The translations under genes were made by a program, and so were the position numbers. Below are positions 19,426-27,775 of a stretch of DNA of 64,000 nucleotides, piece after piece (the stretch's first letter is position 1; each line of letters opens with the position of its first letter). The stretch lies in contig NZ_JAQTNN010000001.1 in NCBI RefSeq assembly GCF_028713855.1, forward strand, positions 212,696 through 276,695, in the 5' to 3' direction. The stretch is from Sulfuricurvum sp. GTDB lineage: Bacteria; Campylobacterota; Campylobacteria; Campylobacterales; Sulfurimonadaceae. The notes below the pieces were generated by a model, which saw only the letters and a program-made list of their open reading frames with translations, was not told the DNA's origin and did not search any database.

Positions 19426-21061
19426 TCGTAATCAACTTATTCTCGCGGCATCCGGCGGGATTGTTATCGTCCTGCTTCTTTTTGCATTATTGCGTGATAG
19501 CGCAGATGTAGTCACCCTTGATCAAGCTAGCAAACTAATTGAAAATAACCAAATCGAAAAAGCGTTTAGTGAGGGAGAATATACCTATTTTGCAACAAAA
19601 GATAATGGGGTCGTAAAAATTGCTTCATCGCAGTTGCCCCGTGAGCTGACATCTCATCTCATCATTGAACCCAAAGGGGGGAGCGGATGGGGTTGGTTTT
19701 TCGCCTTTTTCGTTCTAATCGGTGGAGCAGGGTATTGGGCTTGGAAAAGCAAACTCGGATTTGAGGATGATGTACCGACAGAGACGACCGTTGTAAAAGC
19801 GGTATCTGAGCCTGAAGCGACATCTTCCAATGTCACTCCGGTTAAATCAACCGTACGATTCAGCGATATCGGAGGTATAGGCGATGTTAAAGAGGAACTC
19901 GAAGAAATTATCGACTTTTTACGCAATCCGAAACGCTATTACAGTTTCGGTGCACGTATGCCGCGTGGAGTTTTACTTGTAGGACCTCCTGGCGTGGGTA
20001 AAACGATGATCGCCAAAGCGGTTGCTGCCGAAGCGGATGTGCCGTTTTTCTATCAAAGCGGTGCCTCATTTGTACAGATTTATGTTGGTATGGGAGCTAA
20101 ACGGGTGAGTGAGCTTTTTAACGCCGCCAAGAAAAATGCTCCATCCATCATTTTTATCGATGAAATCGATGCTGTCGGTAAAAAGCGGGGCGGTGATCGT
20201 AACGACGAACGCGAAGGGACACTCAATCAACTCCTTACCGAGATGGACGGGTTTGAAGATACGAGCGGGATTGTCGTAATCGCAGCAACCAATAACATCG
20301 ATGTTATGGATGCCGCGTTGCTCCGCGCCGGACGGTTTGATCGCCGTATTTTTGTAGAACTTCCCACCGCATCAGAGCGTGAAGCGATTTTGAACAAATA
20401 TCTCCGTACGATCCCTCATGAACTCTCTATTAGTGATGTTGCGAAAATGACCGTCGGATTTAACGGGGCTTCACTTGCGGCATTGGTGAATGAAGCGGCA
20501 TTGTTGTGTATGCGACAAAACGAGATTCAGGTGAAGCAGGAACACTTTTTAGCGGTGAAAGACAAAGTGATGTTCGGGAAAAAGAAAATCGCAATGCTGA
20601 GTGATGAACAACGACGCTATCAAGTCCGTTATCAGGCCGGAAAAGTTTTTGCCGCGACATGGTTTGATCTTCCATACGAGAAAATTACGCTCACTAATGA
20701 TGCGATCACCCCTCCTACCGCTGAGCCGCAGTTGCGTCATGAGATCGAGGCACATGTACGAGTACATCTTGCAGGGATTGCAGCATCGCATTTACGCTTT
20801 GGGGAACATGCGAGTAATGCTTCTCACGACCTTGGTGTGGCAAAAGAATTGATACATGCGATGGTATATGACTACGGGATGGGAAGTACTATCCAACCTA
20901 CTCATGAGGATGAAGCAAATCTTACTGAGCGTCTTTATAATGAGATGAGTGCTTTGTTAGAGCGGCATGAAAAAGTAGTTTCAAAATTTGAAACAATTTT
21001 AGATGAGTATGAGCATATATCCAAAGCTCTTGCGAAAGCAACGATGAATGAGATTTTATAG
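19400..21061 (+). CDS. FtsH-like AAA ATPase without the protease zinc motif
   Basis: [48 protein letters not shown]; the HEAGH position reads YQAGK. Confidence 0.9.
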   Translation: MNVTWPNFNRNQLILAASGGIVIVLLLFALLRDSADVVTLDQASKLIENNQIEKAFSEGEYTYFATKDNGVVKIASSQLPRELTSHLIIEPKGGSGWGWFFAFFVLIGGAGYWAWKSKLGFEDDVPTETTVVKAVSEPEATSSNVTPVKSTVRFSDIGGIGDVKEELEEIIDFLRNPKRYYSFGARMPRGVLLVGPPGVGKTMIAKAVAAEADVPFFYQSGASFVQIYVGMGAKRVSELFNAAKKNAPSIIFIDEIDAVGKKRGGDRNDEREGTLNQLLTEMDGFEDTSGIVVIAATNNIDVMDAALLRAGRFDRRIFVELPTASEREAILNKYLRTIPHELSISDVAKMTVGFNGASLAALVNEAALLCMRQNEIQVKQEHFLAVKDKVMFGKKKIAMLSDEQRRYQVRYQAGKVFAATWFDLPYEKITLTNDAITPPTAEPQLRHEIEAHVRVHLAGIAASHLRFGEHASNASHDLGVAKELIHAMVYDYGMGSTIQPTHEDEANLTERLYNEMSALLERHEKVVSKFETILDEYEHISKALAKATMNEIL

Positions 21062-21563
21062 CGGATTTGCCCTCACAAATGATCAGAGTTTTTTCGAAAA
21101 CTATCTGAAACACAGTGAGTATACGGTAGCCGGATTCAGCTATGGAGCAATTAAGGCCGCGCAGTATGCAGCAGAAGCTTACGAGCGGATCGATACGCTA
21201 CAACTTTTTTCTCCCGCTTTTTTCCAAACCAAAAAAGAGTCGTTCAAACGGCTTCAGATGGGGGGATACCTCAAAGATCCCGAACACTATCTGGAAAATT
21301 TTGTAACCAGATGTTTTGCACCGTATCCTATAGCGCCGATGAACTTGGGTGATAATGATGCCGAATCGTTGAGAGAGCTGCTCTATTTTGAGTGGACTCA
21401 CGATCTGATGGATAGGATATGTGCCAAAGGGACAGCAATAGAAGTTTATTTGGGAGTTAATGATGAGGTGATCGATGTTTCAGGGGCACGGGACTTTTTC
21501 CTTCCGTATGCCACGGTTACCTCGATTAAAAGAGCCAACCATTTTTTACAGGAGGGGCTGTGA
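21048..21563 (+). CDS. bioV: BioV-like pimeloyl-ACP methyl ester esterase
   Basis: Short alpha/beta hydrolase with YTVAGFSYGAIKAAQYA nucleophile elbow and LQLFSPAFFQ; context matches Campylobacterota BioV. Confidence 0.7.
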   Translation: MRFYSGFALTNDQSFFENYLKHSEYTVAGFSYGAIKAAQYAAEAYERIDTLQLFSPAFFQTKKESFKRLQMGGYLKDPEHYLENFVTRCFAPYPIAPMNLGDNDAESLRELLYFEWTHDLMDRICAKGTAIEVYLGVNDEVIDVSGARDFFLPYATVTSIKRANHFLQEGL

Positions 21564-21564
21564 A

Positions 21565-22881
21565 ATGGATGAAAATCTGAAAAATGAAGTCATTGAAATA
21601 ATTCAAAAACAATCTAATTGTTCAAAATTGAATTTTGATATAAATATATTTGATCAAGTACCGCTAAATGCTCATCAGTTTCCAACTATAGATTCTACTT
21701 TCAAAAAAATTGATATTATTTGTTCAAATACTAATTTTGATTCTTTTATTTCTATCAATGATGAAATTAAAAATATATATTCTGAAATAGAGAAAATAAA
21801 CAGTACATATTTCGTAAGCTTTATCTTTGACAAATGTCATATAAAGTTTTGGAATGAAAATGTTAACTTAGATTGGCATATACTCTTTAATGAGTGTAAG
21901 CTAAACGTTTATATAGAAAATTCAAAGATCTATCATATTCATTTGTTAGCTAGAAATTTTCAAAATTGTGAATTTGAACAAATTAGTTTGTTAAATGATA
22001 TTACAATTATCCATATTGATTTAAATTTAACTTCCATAAAGATGTTACAGTTGGTAAAAACAGAAATTTTGGATAACGAAATTAATAAAATTGAGCTAAA
22101 TAATTGTGAAATTAATGAAATGACGATTATAGACTCTACCTTTAAAAGAGACTTTACAATTTATAAGACTAAAATAAATATCATAGCAATCAAAAATGTT
22201 GATTTTGAAGTATTGTCAGAATTTAATGAGGTTACTTTTCAAGAAGAGTTTGATTTAAGTGAAATAACCTATAAAGGCTTTGCATTATTTGACAAGTGTA
22301 TTTTTAATACAAAAGCTAAATTTGAATACATTATATTTGAAAAGTTTGTCTCATTTAGAGGCTCAATATTTAATAAAGGATTGAATTTAGATTATACGAG
22401 CGGCGATAAAGAGATTAATTTTTTTGGAATAAATGGGCTTGAAAGTAAAGAATCCAGAAAAAATACATCACGGGAAACATATCGTATTATCAAATATAAT
22501 TTCGAAAAGATTGGTAATAAAATAGAAGCAAATTATTATCATACATTAGAACTAGCAAGATATAGAAATGATATTTGGAAACACTCGTTACTTGACGGTA
22601 TTGTGTCATTTTTTCATTGGCTCAGTTCTAATTATTCAACTAATTGGTTTTTATCATTATTTTGGATCTTCATAATTAGTATTTGTACGAATTTATCTCT
22701 TGGAAATGATTTAATAATTCTCAATAAAATTCAATTTGAGTGCATTTTTAAATACATTAATATTTTATCAAGTATCAATGATTTTAATAATTCATACATA
22801 ATTATGGTATTAAATAAGGTGTCTTTAGGATATTTATATTATCAATTTTTGACAGCAGTTAGAAAAGATACGAGAAAATAG
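21565..22881 (+). CDS. Pentapeptide-repeat-like protein with C-terminal membrane domain
   Basis: Very AT-rich; right-handed helix style repeats (FDKCIFNTKAKFEYIIFEKFVSFRGSIFNKGLNLDY), then ETYRIIKYNFEKIGNKIEANYYHTLEL and TM segments. Start inferred at 21565. Confidence 0.7.
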   Translation: MDENLKNEVIEIIQKQSNCSKLNFDINIFDQVPLNAHQFPTIDSTFKKIDIICSNTNFDSFISINDEIKNIYSEIEKINSTYFVSFIFDKCHIKFWNENVNLDWHILFNECKLNVYIENSKIYHIHLLARNFQNCEFEQISLLNDITIIHIDLNLTSIKMLQLVKTEILDNEINKIELNNCEINEMTIIDSTFKRDFTIYKTKINIIAIKNVDFEVLSEFNEVTFQEEFDLSEITYKGFALFDKCIFNTKAKFEYIIFEKFVSFRGSIFNKGLNLDYTSGDKEINFFGINGLESKESRKNTSRETYRIIKYNFEKIGNKIEANYYHTLELARYRNDIWKHSLLDGIVSFFHWLSSNYSTNWFLSLFWIFIISICTNLSLGNDLIILNKIQFECIFKYINILSSINDFNNSYIIMVLNKVSLGYLYYQFLTAVRKDTRK

Positions 22882-22884
22882 GCA

Positions 22885-23667
22885 ATGATGAAAAACGGAA
22901 GTGAGGCTTTAGCCTCGCAAAAAGAGATGCAAGAGGAAGCTTATGCGGGACTAAAGTTCCACCTCCGAAGTGACAACAATATAGGCGGGACTGAAGTCTC
23001 ACATACAATTGGAACTGACACTTCAATGTCGGAAAGTCATGTAGTAGGCGGGGTTAAAACCCCACTTCCGAGAAAATTTACTCATTTGCCACATATTGAT
23101 TTGAAAGGGTATTATCAGTTTGTGACATTTAGAACATTTGAGAGTGTTGATGAATTTGTGCGGAAGTGGGACTTTAGTCCCGCTATGAGCAATAAAGAAA
23201 AACAACAAAAGATCGATGAATATTTGGATATATCTATCAAAGGAGCTTACCTTAAAGATGATGTTTTGAAATATTTATTTGACTTTCTAATCAGTAATGA
23301 TAAAAGGCTGTATGAGCTTGTTGCATTTTGTATTATGAATAATCATGTGCATATTCTTTTTAAACCATTGGAAAATTTGAGTAAGGTTATGCAGAAGATT
23401 AAAGGTACAAGTGCTAAAAAAATTAATGAGATTTTAGGTAAAAATGGTAGATTCTGGGCTGATGATTATTACGATAAGGCAATCAGAGATGAAAAACATT
23501 TTTCAGTGGTGTATGAATATATTAAAAATAATCCGTTGAAAATAGATGAGATAAACAATAGCGAGGCTAAAGCCTCACTTCCGAATGGGACTAACACTTT
23601 AGTATCGGAAAATAGTATAGGCGAGATTAAATATTCATTTCCAAGATTTTATGGAGTTTTTGAATGA
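22885..23667 (+). CDS. Y1/RAYT-type (REP-associated) transposase-like protein with REP hairpins inside the ORF
   Basis: FVTFRTFES, FCIMNNHVHILFKPL (HUH motif), GKNGRFWADDYYDKAIRDEKHFSVVYEYIKNNPLK. Confidence 0.85.
   Translation: MMKNGSEALASQKEMQEEAYAGLKFHLRSDNNIGGTEVSHTIGTDTSMSESHVVGGVKTPLPRKFTHLPHIDLKGYYQFVTFRTFESVDEFVRKWDFSPAMSNKEKQQKIDEYLDISIKGAYLKDDVLKYLFDFLISNDKRLYELVAFCIMNNHVHILFKPLENLSKVMQKIKGTSAKKINEILGKNGRFWADDYYDKAIRDEKHFSVVYEYIKNNPLKIDEINNSEAKASLPNGTNTLVSENSIGEIKYSFPRFYGVFE
22896..22918 (-). repeat. REP-like hairpin copy A (reverse orientation)
   Basis: CGGAAGTGAGGCTTTAGCCTCGC; 6-bp stem GAGGCT/AGCCTC. Confidence 0.85.
22945..22967 (+). repeat. REP-like hairpin copy B
   Basis: GCGGGACTAAAGTTCCACCTCCG; slightly degenerate. 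Confidence 0.75.
22985..23070 (+). repeat. BIME-like composite block, 5' copy (REP C, degenerate middle unit D, REP E)
   Basis: GCGGGACTGAAGTCTCAC...GGAACTGACACTTCAATGTCGG...GCGGGGTTAAAACCCCACTTCCG; REP E is at 23048-23070. Confidence 0.75.
23161..23183 (-). repeat. REP-like hairpin copy F (reverse orientation, inside the transposase core)
   Basis: CGGAAGTGGGACTTTAGTCCCGC; perfect stem GGGACT/AGTCCC. Confidence 0.85.
23561..23643 (+). repeat. BIME-like composite block, 3' copy (REP G, middle unit H, degenerate REP I)
   Basis: GCGAGGCTAAAGCCTCACTTCCG (23561-23583), GGGACTAACACTTTAGTATCGG (23587-23608), GCGAGATTAAATATTCATTTCC (from 23621). Confidence 0.75.
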
Positions 23668-23730
23668 CTATTACTGCCTAAACCAAAATTTCCACACTAA
23701 CTTAGATGAAATAAAAACAGGAGAAAAACA

Positions 23731-24255
23731 ATGATCAAAATAGGTGTTATTACCGCTTCAGACCGTGCCAGTGCAGGAATTTATGAAGATATCTCTGGTG
23801 TTGCCATTCAAGACACTATGAAAGACTATCTAAAATCGGAACATGAGATTGTGTATCGCTGTATCCCCGATGATCAATACACGATAGAAGAGACGATGAT
23901 GGAGTTGTGCGATGTTGAGGGGTGCTGTCTTGTGGTCACTACCGGTGGGACAGGTCCTGCAAAGCGTGATGTTACCCCTGAAGCAACCGAAAATGTGTGT
24001 GAGAAGATGATGCCGGGATTCGGTGAATTAATGCGTCAGGTTAGCCTTAAATACGTCCCTACCGCGATTCTATCTCGTCAAACTGCCGGTATTCGTGGTA
24101 AAAGTCTTATTATTAATCTTCCCGGTAAACCTAAATCGATCCGTGAGTGTCTGGATGCGGTGTTTCCGGCTGTACCGTATTGCATTGATCTGATTGAGGG
24201 ACCGTATTTAGAGTGTAATGAAGAGATTATCAAGGCATTTCGACCAAAACAGTAA
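23731..24255 (+). CDS. mog: MogA/MoaB-family molybdenum cofactor biosynthesis protein
   Basis: GVITASDRASAGIYEDISG, VVTTGGTGPAKRDVTPEAT. Confidence 0.9.
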   Translation: MIKIGVITASDRASAGIYEDISGVAIQDTMKDYLKSEHEIVYRCIPDDQYTIEETMMELCDVEGCCLVVTTGGTGPAKRDVTPEATENVCEKMMPGFGELMRQVSLKYVPTAILSRQTAGIRGKSLIINLPGKPKSIRECLDAVFPAVPYCIDLIEGPYLECNEEIIKAFRPKQ

Positions 24256-24283
24256 CTTGGTATTAATGTGTAAATAAACAGAG

Positions 24284-24592
24284 TTAAGATAAAAACTCTA
24301 TCGATGACGGAAGTTGTTTAGGGGCTTTAATCCGAAGCTGTTTGTTGATATTCATCCGTCCGTATACCACTTCAAAATCCGAGGGGGATACGCCGAACTC
24401 TTTTGCTAAAAAGCGGACCATATGATCGGTTGCTTTTCCCGCTACGGGTGCTGCGGTCACGCTTACTTTGAGCTGATTCCCTTTAACTTTTCCTATAGCA
24501 TCTCGTTTGGCACTTGGAGTTCCCAAAATATTGAGCACTAAAATATCTCCTTCCCATTGATAAAAAATATTGGCAAGTGTTTTGGCTTTCAC
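24284..24592 (-). CDS. DUF167/YggU family protein
   Basis: LNILGTPSAKRDAIGKVKGNQLKVSVTAAPVAGKATDHMVRFLAKEFGV; GTG start at 24592 inferred, overlapping the upstream stop by 4 bp. Confidence 0.85.
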   Translation of the reverse strand: MKAKTLANIFYQWEGDILVLNILGTPSAKRDAIGKVKGNQLKVSVTAAPVAGKATDHMVRFLAKEFGVSPSDFEVVYGRMNINKQLRIKAPKQLPSSIEFLS

Positions 24593-25761
24593 AAACAGAC
24601 CTTCTGTAAGTTTTTTTGAAATAAAGAGGCAATCCATTCTTTGACAGCACCCCTTATCCTCCGTCTAAAACGTTTTAGATAGGGCATTTCTGGTTTGTTT
24701 AGAACATAAATCAAAGCTTTTTTTAGTTCATTATCAGTTTGATTTTTTTCGAGCTCATCCAGATTTTCTTGTATAAAAGCACGTGTACCCACATCATGCG
24801 CAACTATTTTTACAATTTGTTTAATATCTAACGCTTCAGTAAATGTAGTACATCGACTTAGTGCATTATTTATTTTAAGATTGATCATTGTCCGGATACA
24901 TTTTTCGCATCGCCCGCAGTTAAAGCTGCTTTCAGGATTGCTCCAGCATACCCGTAGGCTGTTCATAGCAATGTCATATTTTGCAATAAGTGCAACTTTC
25001 TTCACTCGTGTCGCTTCACAACCATCGTGGATAAATTCAAGACTATCCGAACTCCATAACGGGTCTAAAATAGGATGTGATCCCCAAGGAAATAAATTTT
25101 TATAGGTGAAGCTTGAGGGTATATAAATTCGGTGTAACGTTGGAGATAGAAGATGCCCTATTGCTGCAAGGGCAGGTCCATGTCCGAGCTTTCCCCAATC
25201 TACATAGAAATTAAGGAGTTCACGGATATTCGTTTCAATTTCAATAACATTTTTACCAAATTCATTAGCGACTTTACGGATCATCTCTGATGTTTTATTT
25301 CTTAGTACGGTATCCTCGAGCTGAATATCCAAGCCATGTACAAAGATCAAGTCGGTTATCTCCTCTTGATGCTTTAAAAAAGTATAAAAAGAATCGACGC
25401 CTCCGGTGAAAAAGGCACCAACTCTCTTTTGTGTGAAAGAAACAGTTGTTTGATATGTTGAACCTACGACTTCAATGTTCTTAAAAGAAGGCTCCCAAAC
25501 GCAGTAAATATCTTGAATCGTGGATAATCCTGAGATAAATTTGGTAGTGATTTTGCCATTGGTAGATATTTTCCCTCCACCCATTTTCATGCTGGGTAAA
25601 AGTGCGCAAGCTATAAAAGCTTCTGTATTACCGGAAAGAAGATTGCTCTCATCATTTTTAAAATAAATGTTAAATGTCTTATCTTTTATTTGAAAGTCCA
25701 CTGTGACTAAAGAGGTTGGTTGTATGGTGTTGCAAGAAATACTACATACTGAGTCGATCAT
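24589..25761 (-). CDS. Uncharacterised PP-loop (adenine nucleotide alpha hydrolase-like) protein with C-terminal CxxCxxC
   Basis: GAFFTGGVDSFYTFLKH (PP-loop SGGxDS-like) and FNCGRCEKCIRTMINL. Confidence 0.75.
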   Translation of the reverse strand: MIDSVCSISCNTIQPTSLVTVDFQIKDKTFNIYFKNDESNLLSGNTEAFIACALLPSMKMGGGKISTNGKITTKFISGLSTIQDIYCVWEPSFKNIEVVGSTYQTTVSFTQKRVGAFFTGGVDSFYTFLKHQEEITDLIFVHGLDIQLEDTVLRNKTSEMIRKVANEFGKNVIEIETNIRELLNFYVDWGKLGHGPALAAIGHLLSPTLHRIYIPSSFTYKNLFPWGSHPILDPLWSSDSLEFIHDGCEATRVKKVALIAKYDIAMNSLRVCWSNPESSFNCGRCEKCIRTMINLKINNALSRCTTFTEALDIKQIVKIVAHDVGTRAFIQENLDELEKNQTDNELKKALIYVLNKPEMPYLKRFRRRIRGAVKEWIASLFQKNLQKVCL

Positions 25762-25876
25762 ATATCTGCCTTTGATCCGCTTATCAGGTGATAAAATTTT
25801 AGCTAAGATACAGTGAAAAACGTATTAAAACGAGTACAGAGGAAGCGGAAATATAAAGAAAAGAAGGAAAGTGGTC

Positions 25877-25894
25877 CTTTCCCCAAGGGGAAAG
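25877..25894 (-). terminator. Possible terminator hairpin downstream of the sdhABE operon
   Basis: CTTTCCCC-AA-GGGGAAAG 8-bp inverted repeat just after the sdhE stop; no strong U-tract, so uncertain. Confidence 0.4.
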
Positions 25895-25898
25895 AATA

Positions 25899-26777
25899 TT
25901 AAACGAAATTGACTTTGGTAACGTGGTGGTTAAGTCCTAGCTCTACAGGAGTGCATCCGAGTGCAAGACCGACCATTTGAGGCATGTGCAATACAGGAAG
26001 GTGTACTTCACGACCGAGTGCTTTAGAAGCACCGTGATTTTGAACGTCGAGTTTGAGATGACACAACGGACACGGTGTAACCATCCAGTCCGCATTGGCA
26101 TCCATAGCCCCTGCAATTGCATTACCGGTTAAGATCGCTGCGGTACGCGGTGACTGAAGTTCGGCATGGAAGCCGCAGCATTTGTTTTTCTCTTCGTAAT
26201 TAACATTGACACCGCCGCACGCAATGATAAGATCATCGAGTGAAGTCGGATTGTAAGGGTTTTCTCCGCCGTTACTGAGATTTTGAAGCTCTGAAGGGCG
26301 AATGTTGTGGCATCCGTAGAACGGAGCGATATTGAATTGGCTGAGTGGTACTTTCACGTTAGCCGCCAATTTTTCCAAACCGTAATCTTGGATAAGGGCA
26401 TATAGGAAGTGGGTCACTTCGGATGTCCCTTTATACTCCAAGCCAACTTCTGCGAGTTTAGCGTTTACTTTCACTTTTAACTCCGGATTGGTATCGAGAC
26501 GGTGTTTGGTCATTGCTGTGTTGAGCTGGCAGGTATTACAGATGGTAACCATTGTAAGACCCAGTTTTTCCGCATAGCAGATGTTACGTGCATTGAGTAC
26601 GAGGGATAAAAAATCATCGTAATCTTGGAGGTGAGATGCACCGCAGCAGCTTGCTTCGTCTAATAATACCAACTCGATTCCGAGCTTGTCGGCAATTGCC
26701 ATTGTCGATTTTAGAAGCTCCGGCGTACTTTCACGCGCCGTACATCCGGTGTAGAGGGCGTATTTTAGTTTTTCCAT
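25899..26777 (-). CDS. sdhE: Succinate dehydrogenase/fumarate reductase subunit E (CCG-domain, HdrB-like)
   Basis: Two cysteine-rich CCG motifs (CCGASHLQD; KCCGFHAEL...PCPLCHLKLD); follows SdhB and SdhA. Confidence 0.85.
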   Translation of the reverse strand: MEKLKYALYTGCTARESTPELLKSTMAIADKLGIELVLLDEASCCGASHLQDYDDFLSLVLNARNICYAEKLGLTMVTICNTCQLNTAMTKHRLDTNPELKVKVNAKLAEVGLEYKGTSEVTHFLYALIQDYGLEKLAANVKVPLSQFNIAPFYGCHNIRPSELQNLSNGGENPYNPTSLDDLIIACGGVNVNYEEKNKCCGFHAELQSPRTAAILTGNAIAGAMDANADWMVTPCPLCHLKLDVQNHGASKALGREVHLPVLHMPQMVGLALGCTPVELGLNHHVTKVNFV

Positions 26778-26786
26778 AATCAGCTC

Positions 26787-27764
26787 CTAAAATTTCACAG
26801 TGGATGAAGATTTAATCAATTTTTTGATTTCATCCAGATTTTTTGATTTCGGCATATTCCACGGCATAACGATTTTGCCGTTTTTAAACATGGCGATCGC
26901 TTCAGGGATATGTTTCATTACGCCGAAATTGCCTTCAGAGTAACGTACCAGTTCACCCTCATCGAGCAAACCGTGTTTTTCGATCGAGTGGGCAAAACCG
27001 ACGGCATGGCGGGTAGCGACATTGTTTTTAGCAATGTTGGCTTCAAATACCATATTATGAAGTTTGGTAATTTTTTCGATCGGGTTGACTTCTTTCGGAC
27101 ATACTTGCGCACACTCCATACATTTGACACAATCCCAAACCCCTTGAGTTTCTTCATTGACAATGTGCAAGCGCTCTAACGAAGCCTCATCACGAACATC
27201 GGCGCTGAAACGGTATGCCGCTGCAAAAGCAGCCGGTCCGATAAACTCTTCATTGATCGCCAATGCCGGACATGAGTAGTGACATGCACCGCATTGGATG
27301 CAGTAGTCGGCTTCGAGAAGTTTTTCAGCATCATGTGGACTGACGAGATGCTCCGACGCAGGGTGTTCTTCGATATCGCTGACGAGATATGGTTTAATCG
27401 ATGCGTGTTTATCCCAGAAGTCTTTTTTATCAATAATGAGGTCTTTAACAACCCTTTTCGTACTAAGCGGTTCAATAACCAGTTCACTGCCGAAAACGTT
27501 AATCAAATCAAAAAGACGTGATTTACAGGCCAAAATACCTTTACCGTTTACTTTGATCGAGCACACACCGCAGATACCGTGACGGCAGCTGCGACGATAG
27601 GAAAGGCTTCCGTCGTGATCCCATTTGATGCGGTTTAGGATGTCTAGAACCACCTCTTCGTGGGTTACATCCAAAACGTAGGTGTTATAGTAAGGAAGGT
27701 AATCGGTCTCTTCGTTGAAACGGAAAACTTTAAATGTTACTTGTTGCGATTTTATCGTATCCAT
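26787..27764 (-). CDS. sdhB: Succinate dehydrogenase/fumarate reductase iron-sulfur subunit
   Basis: SCRHGICGVCSIKVNGKGILAC, YCIQCGACHYSCPA, CVKCMECAQVCPKEVNPI. Confidence 0.93.
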   Translation of the reverse strand: MDTIKSQQVTFKVFRFNEETDYLPYYNTYVLDVTHEEVVLDILNRIKWDHDGSLSYRRSCRHGICGVCSIKVNGKGILACKSRLFDLINVFGSELVIEPLSTKRVVKDLIIDKKDFWDKHASIKPYLVSDIEEHPASEHLVSPHDAEKLLEADYCIQCGACHYSCPALAINEEFIGPAAFAAAYRFSADVRDEASLERLHIVNEETQGVWDCVKCMECAQVCPKEVNPIEKITKLHNMVFEANIAKNNVATRHAVGFAHSIEKHGLLDEGELVRYSEGNFGVMKHIPEAIAMFKNGKIVMPWNMPKSKNLDEIKKLIKSSSTVKF

Positions 27765-27775
27765 GTGAGTCTCCC

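Noticed and set aside
22896-23643. Repeated ~23-nt hairpins resembling a CRISPR array
   Set aside because: Spacing is irregular, orientation alternates, copies lie inside an intact ORF, and no cas genes are present; a REP/BIME reading fits better.
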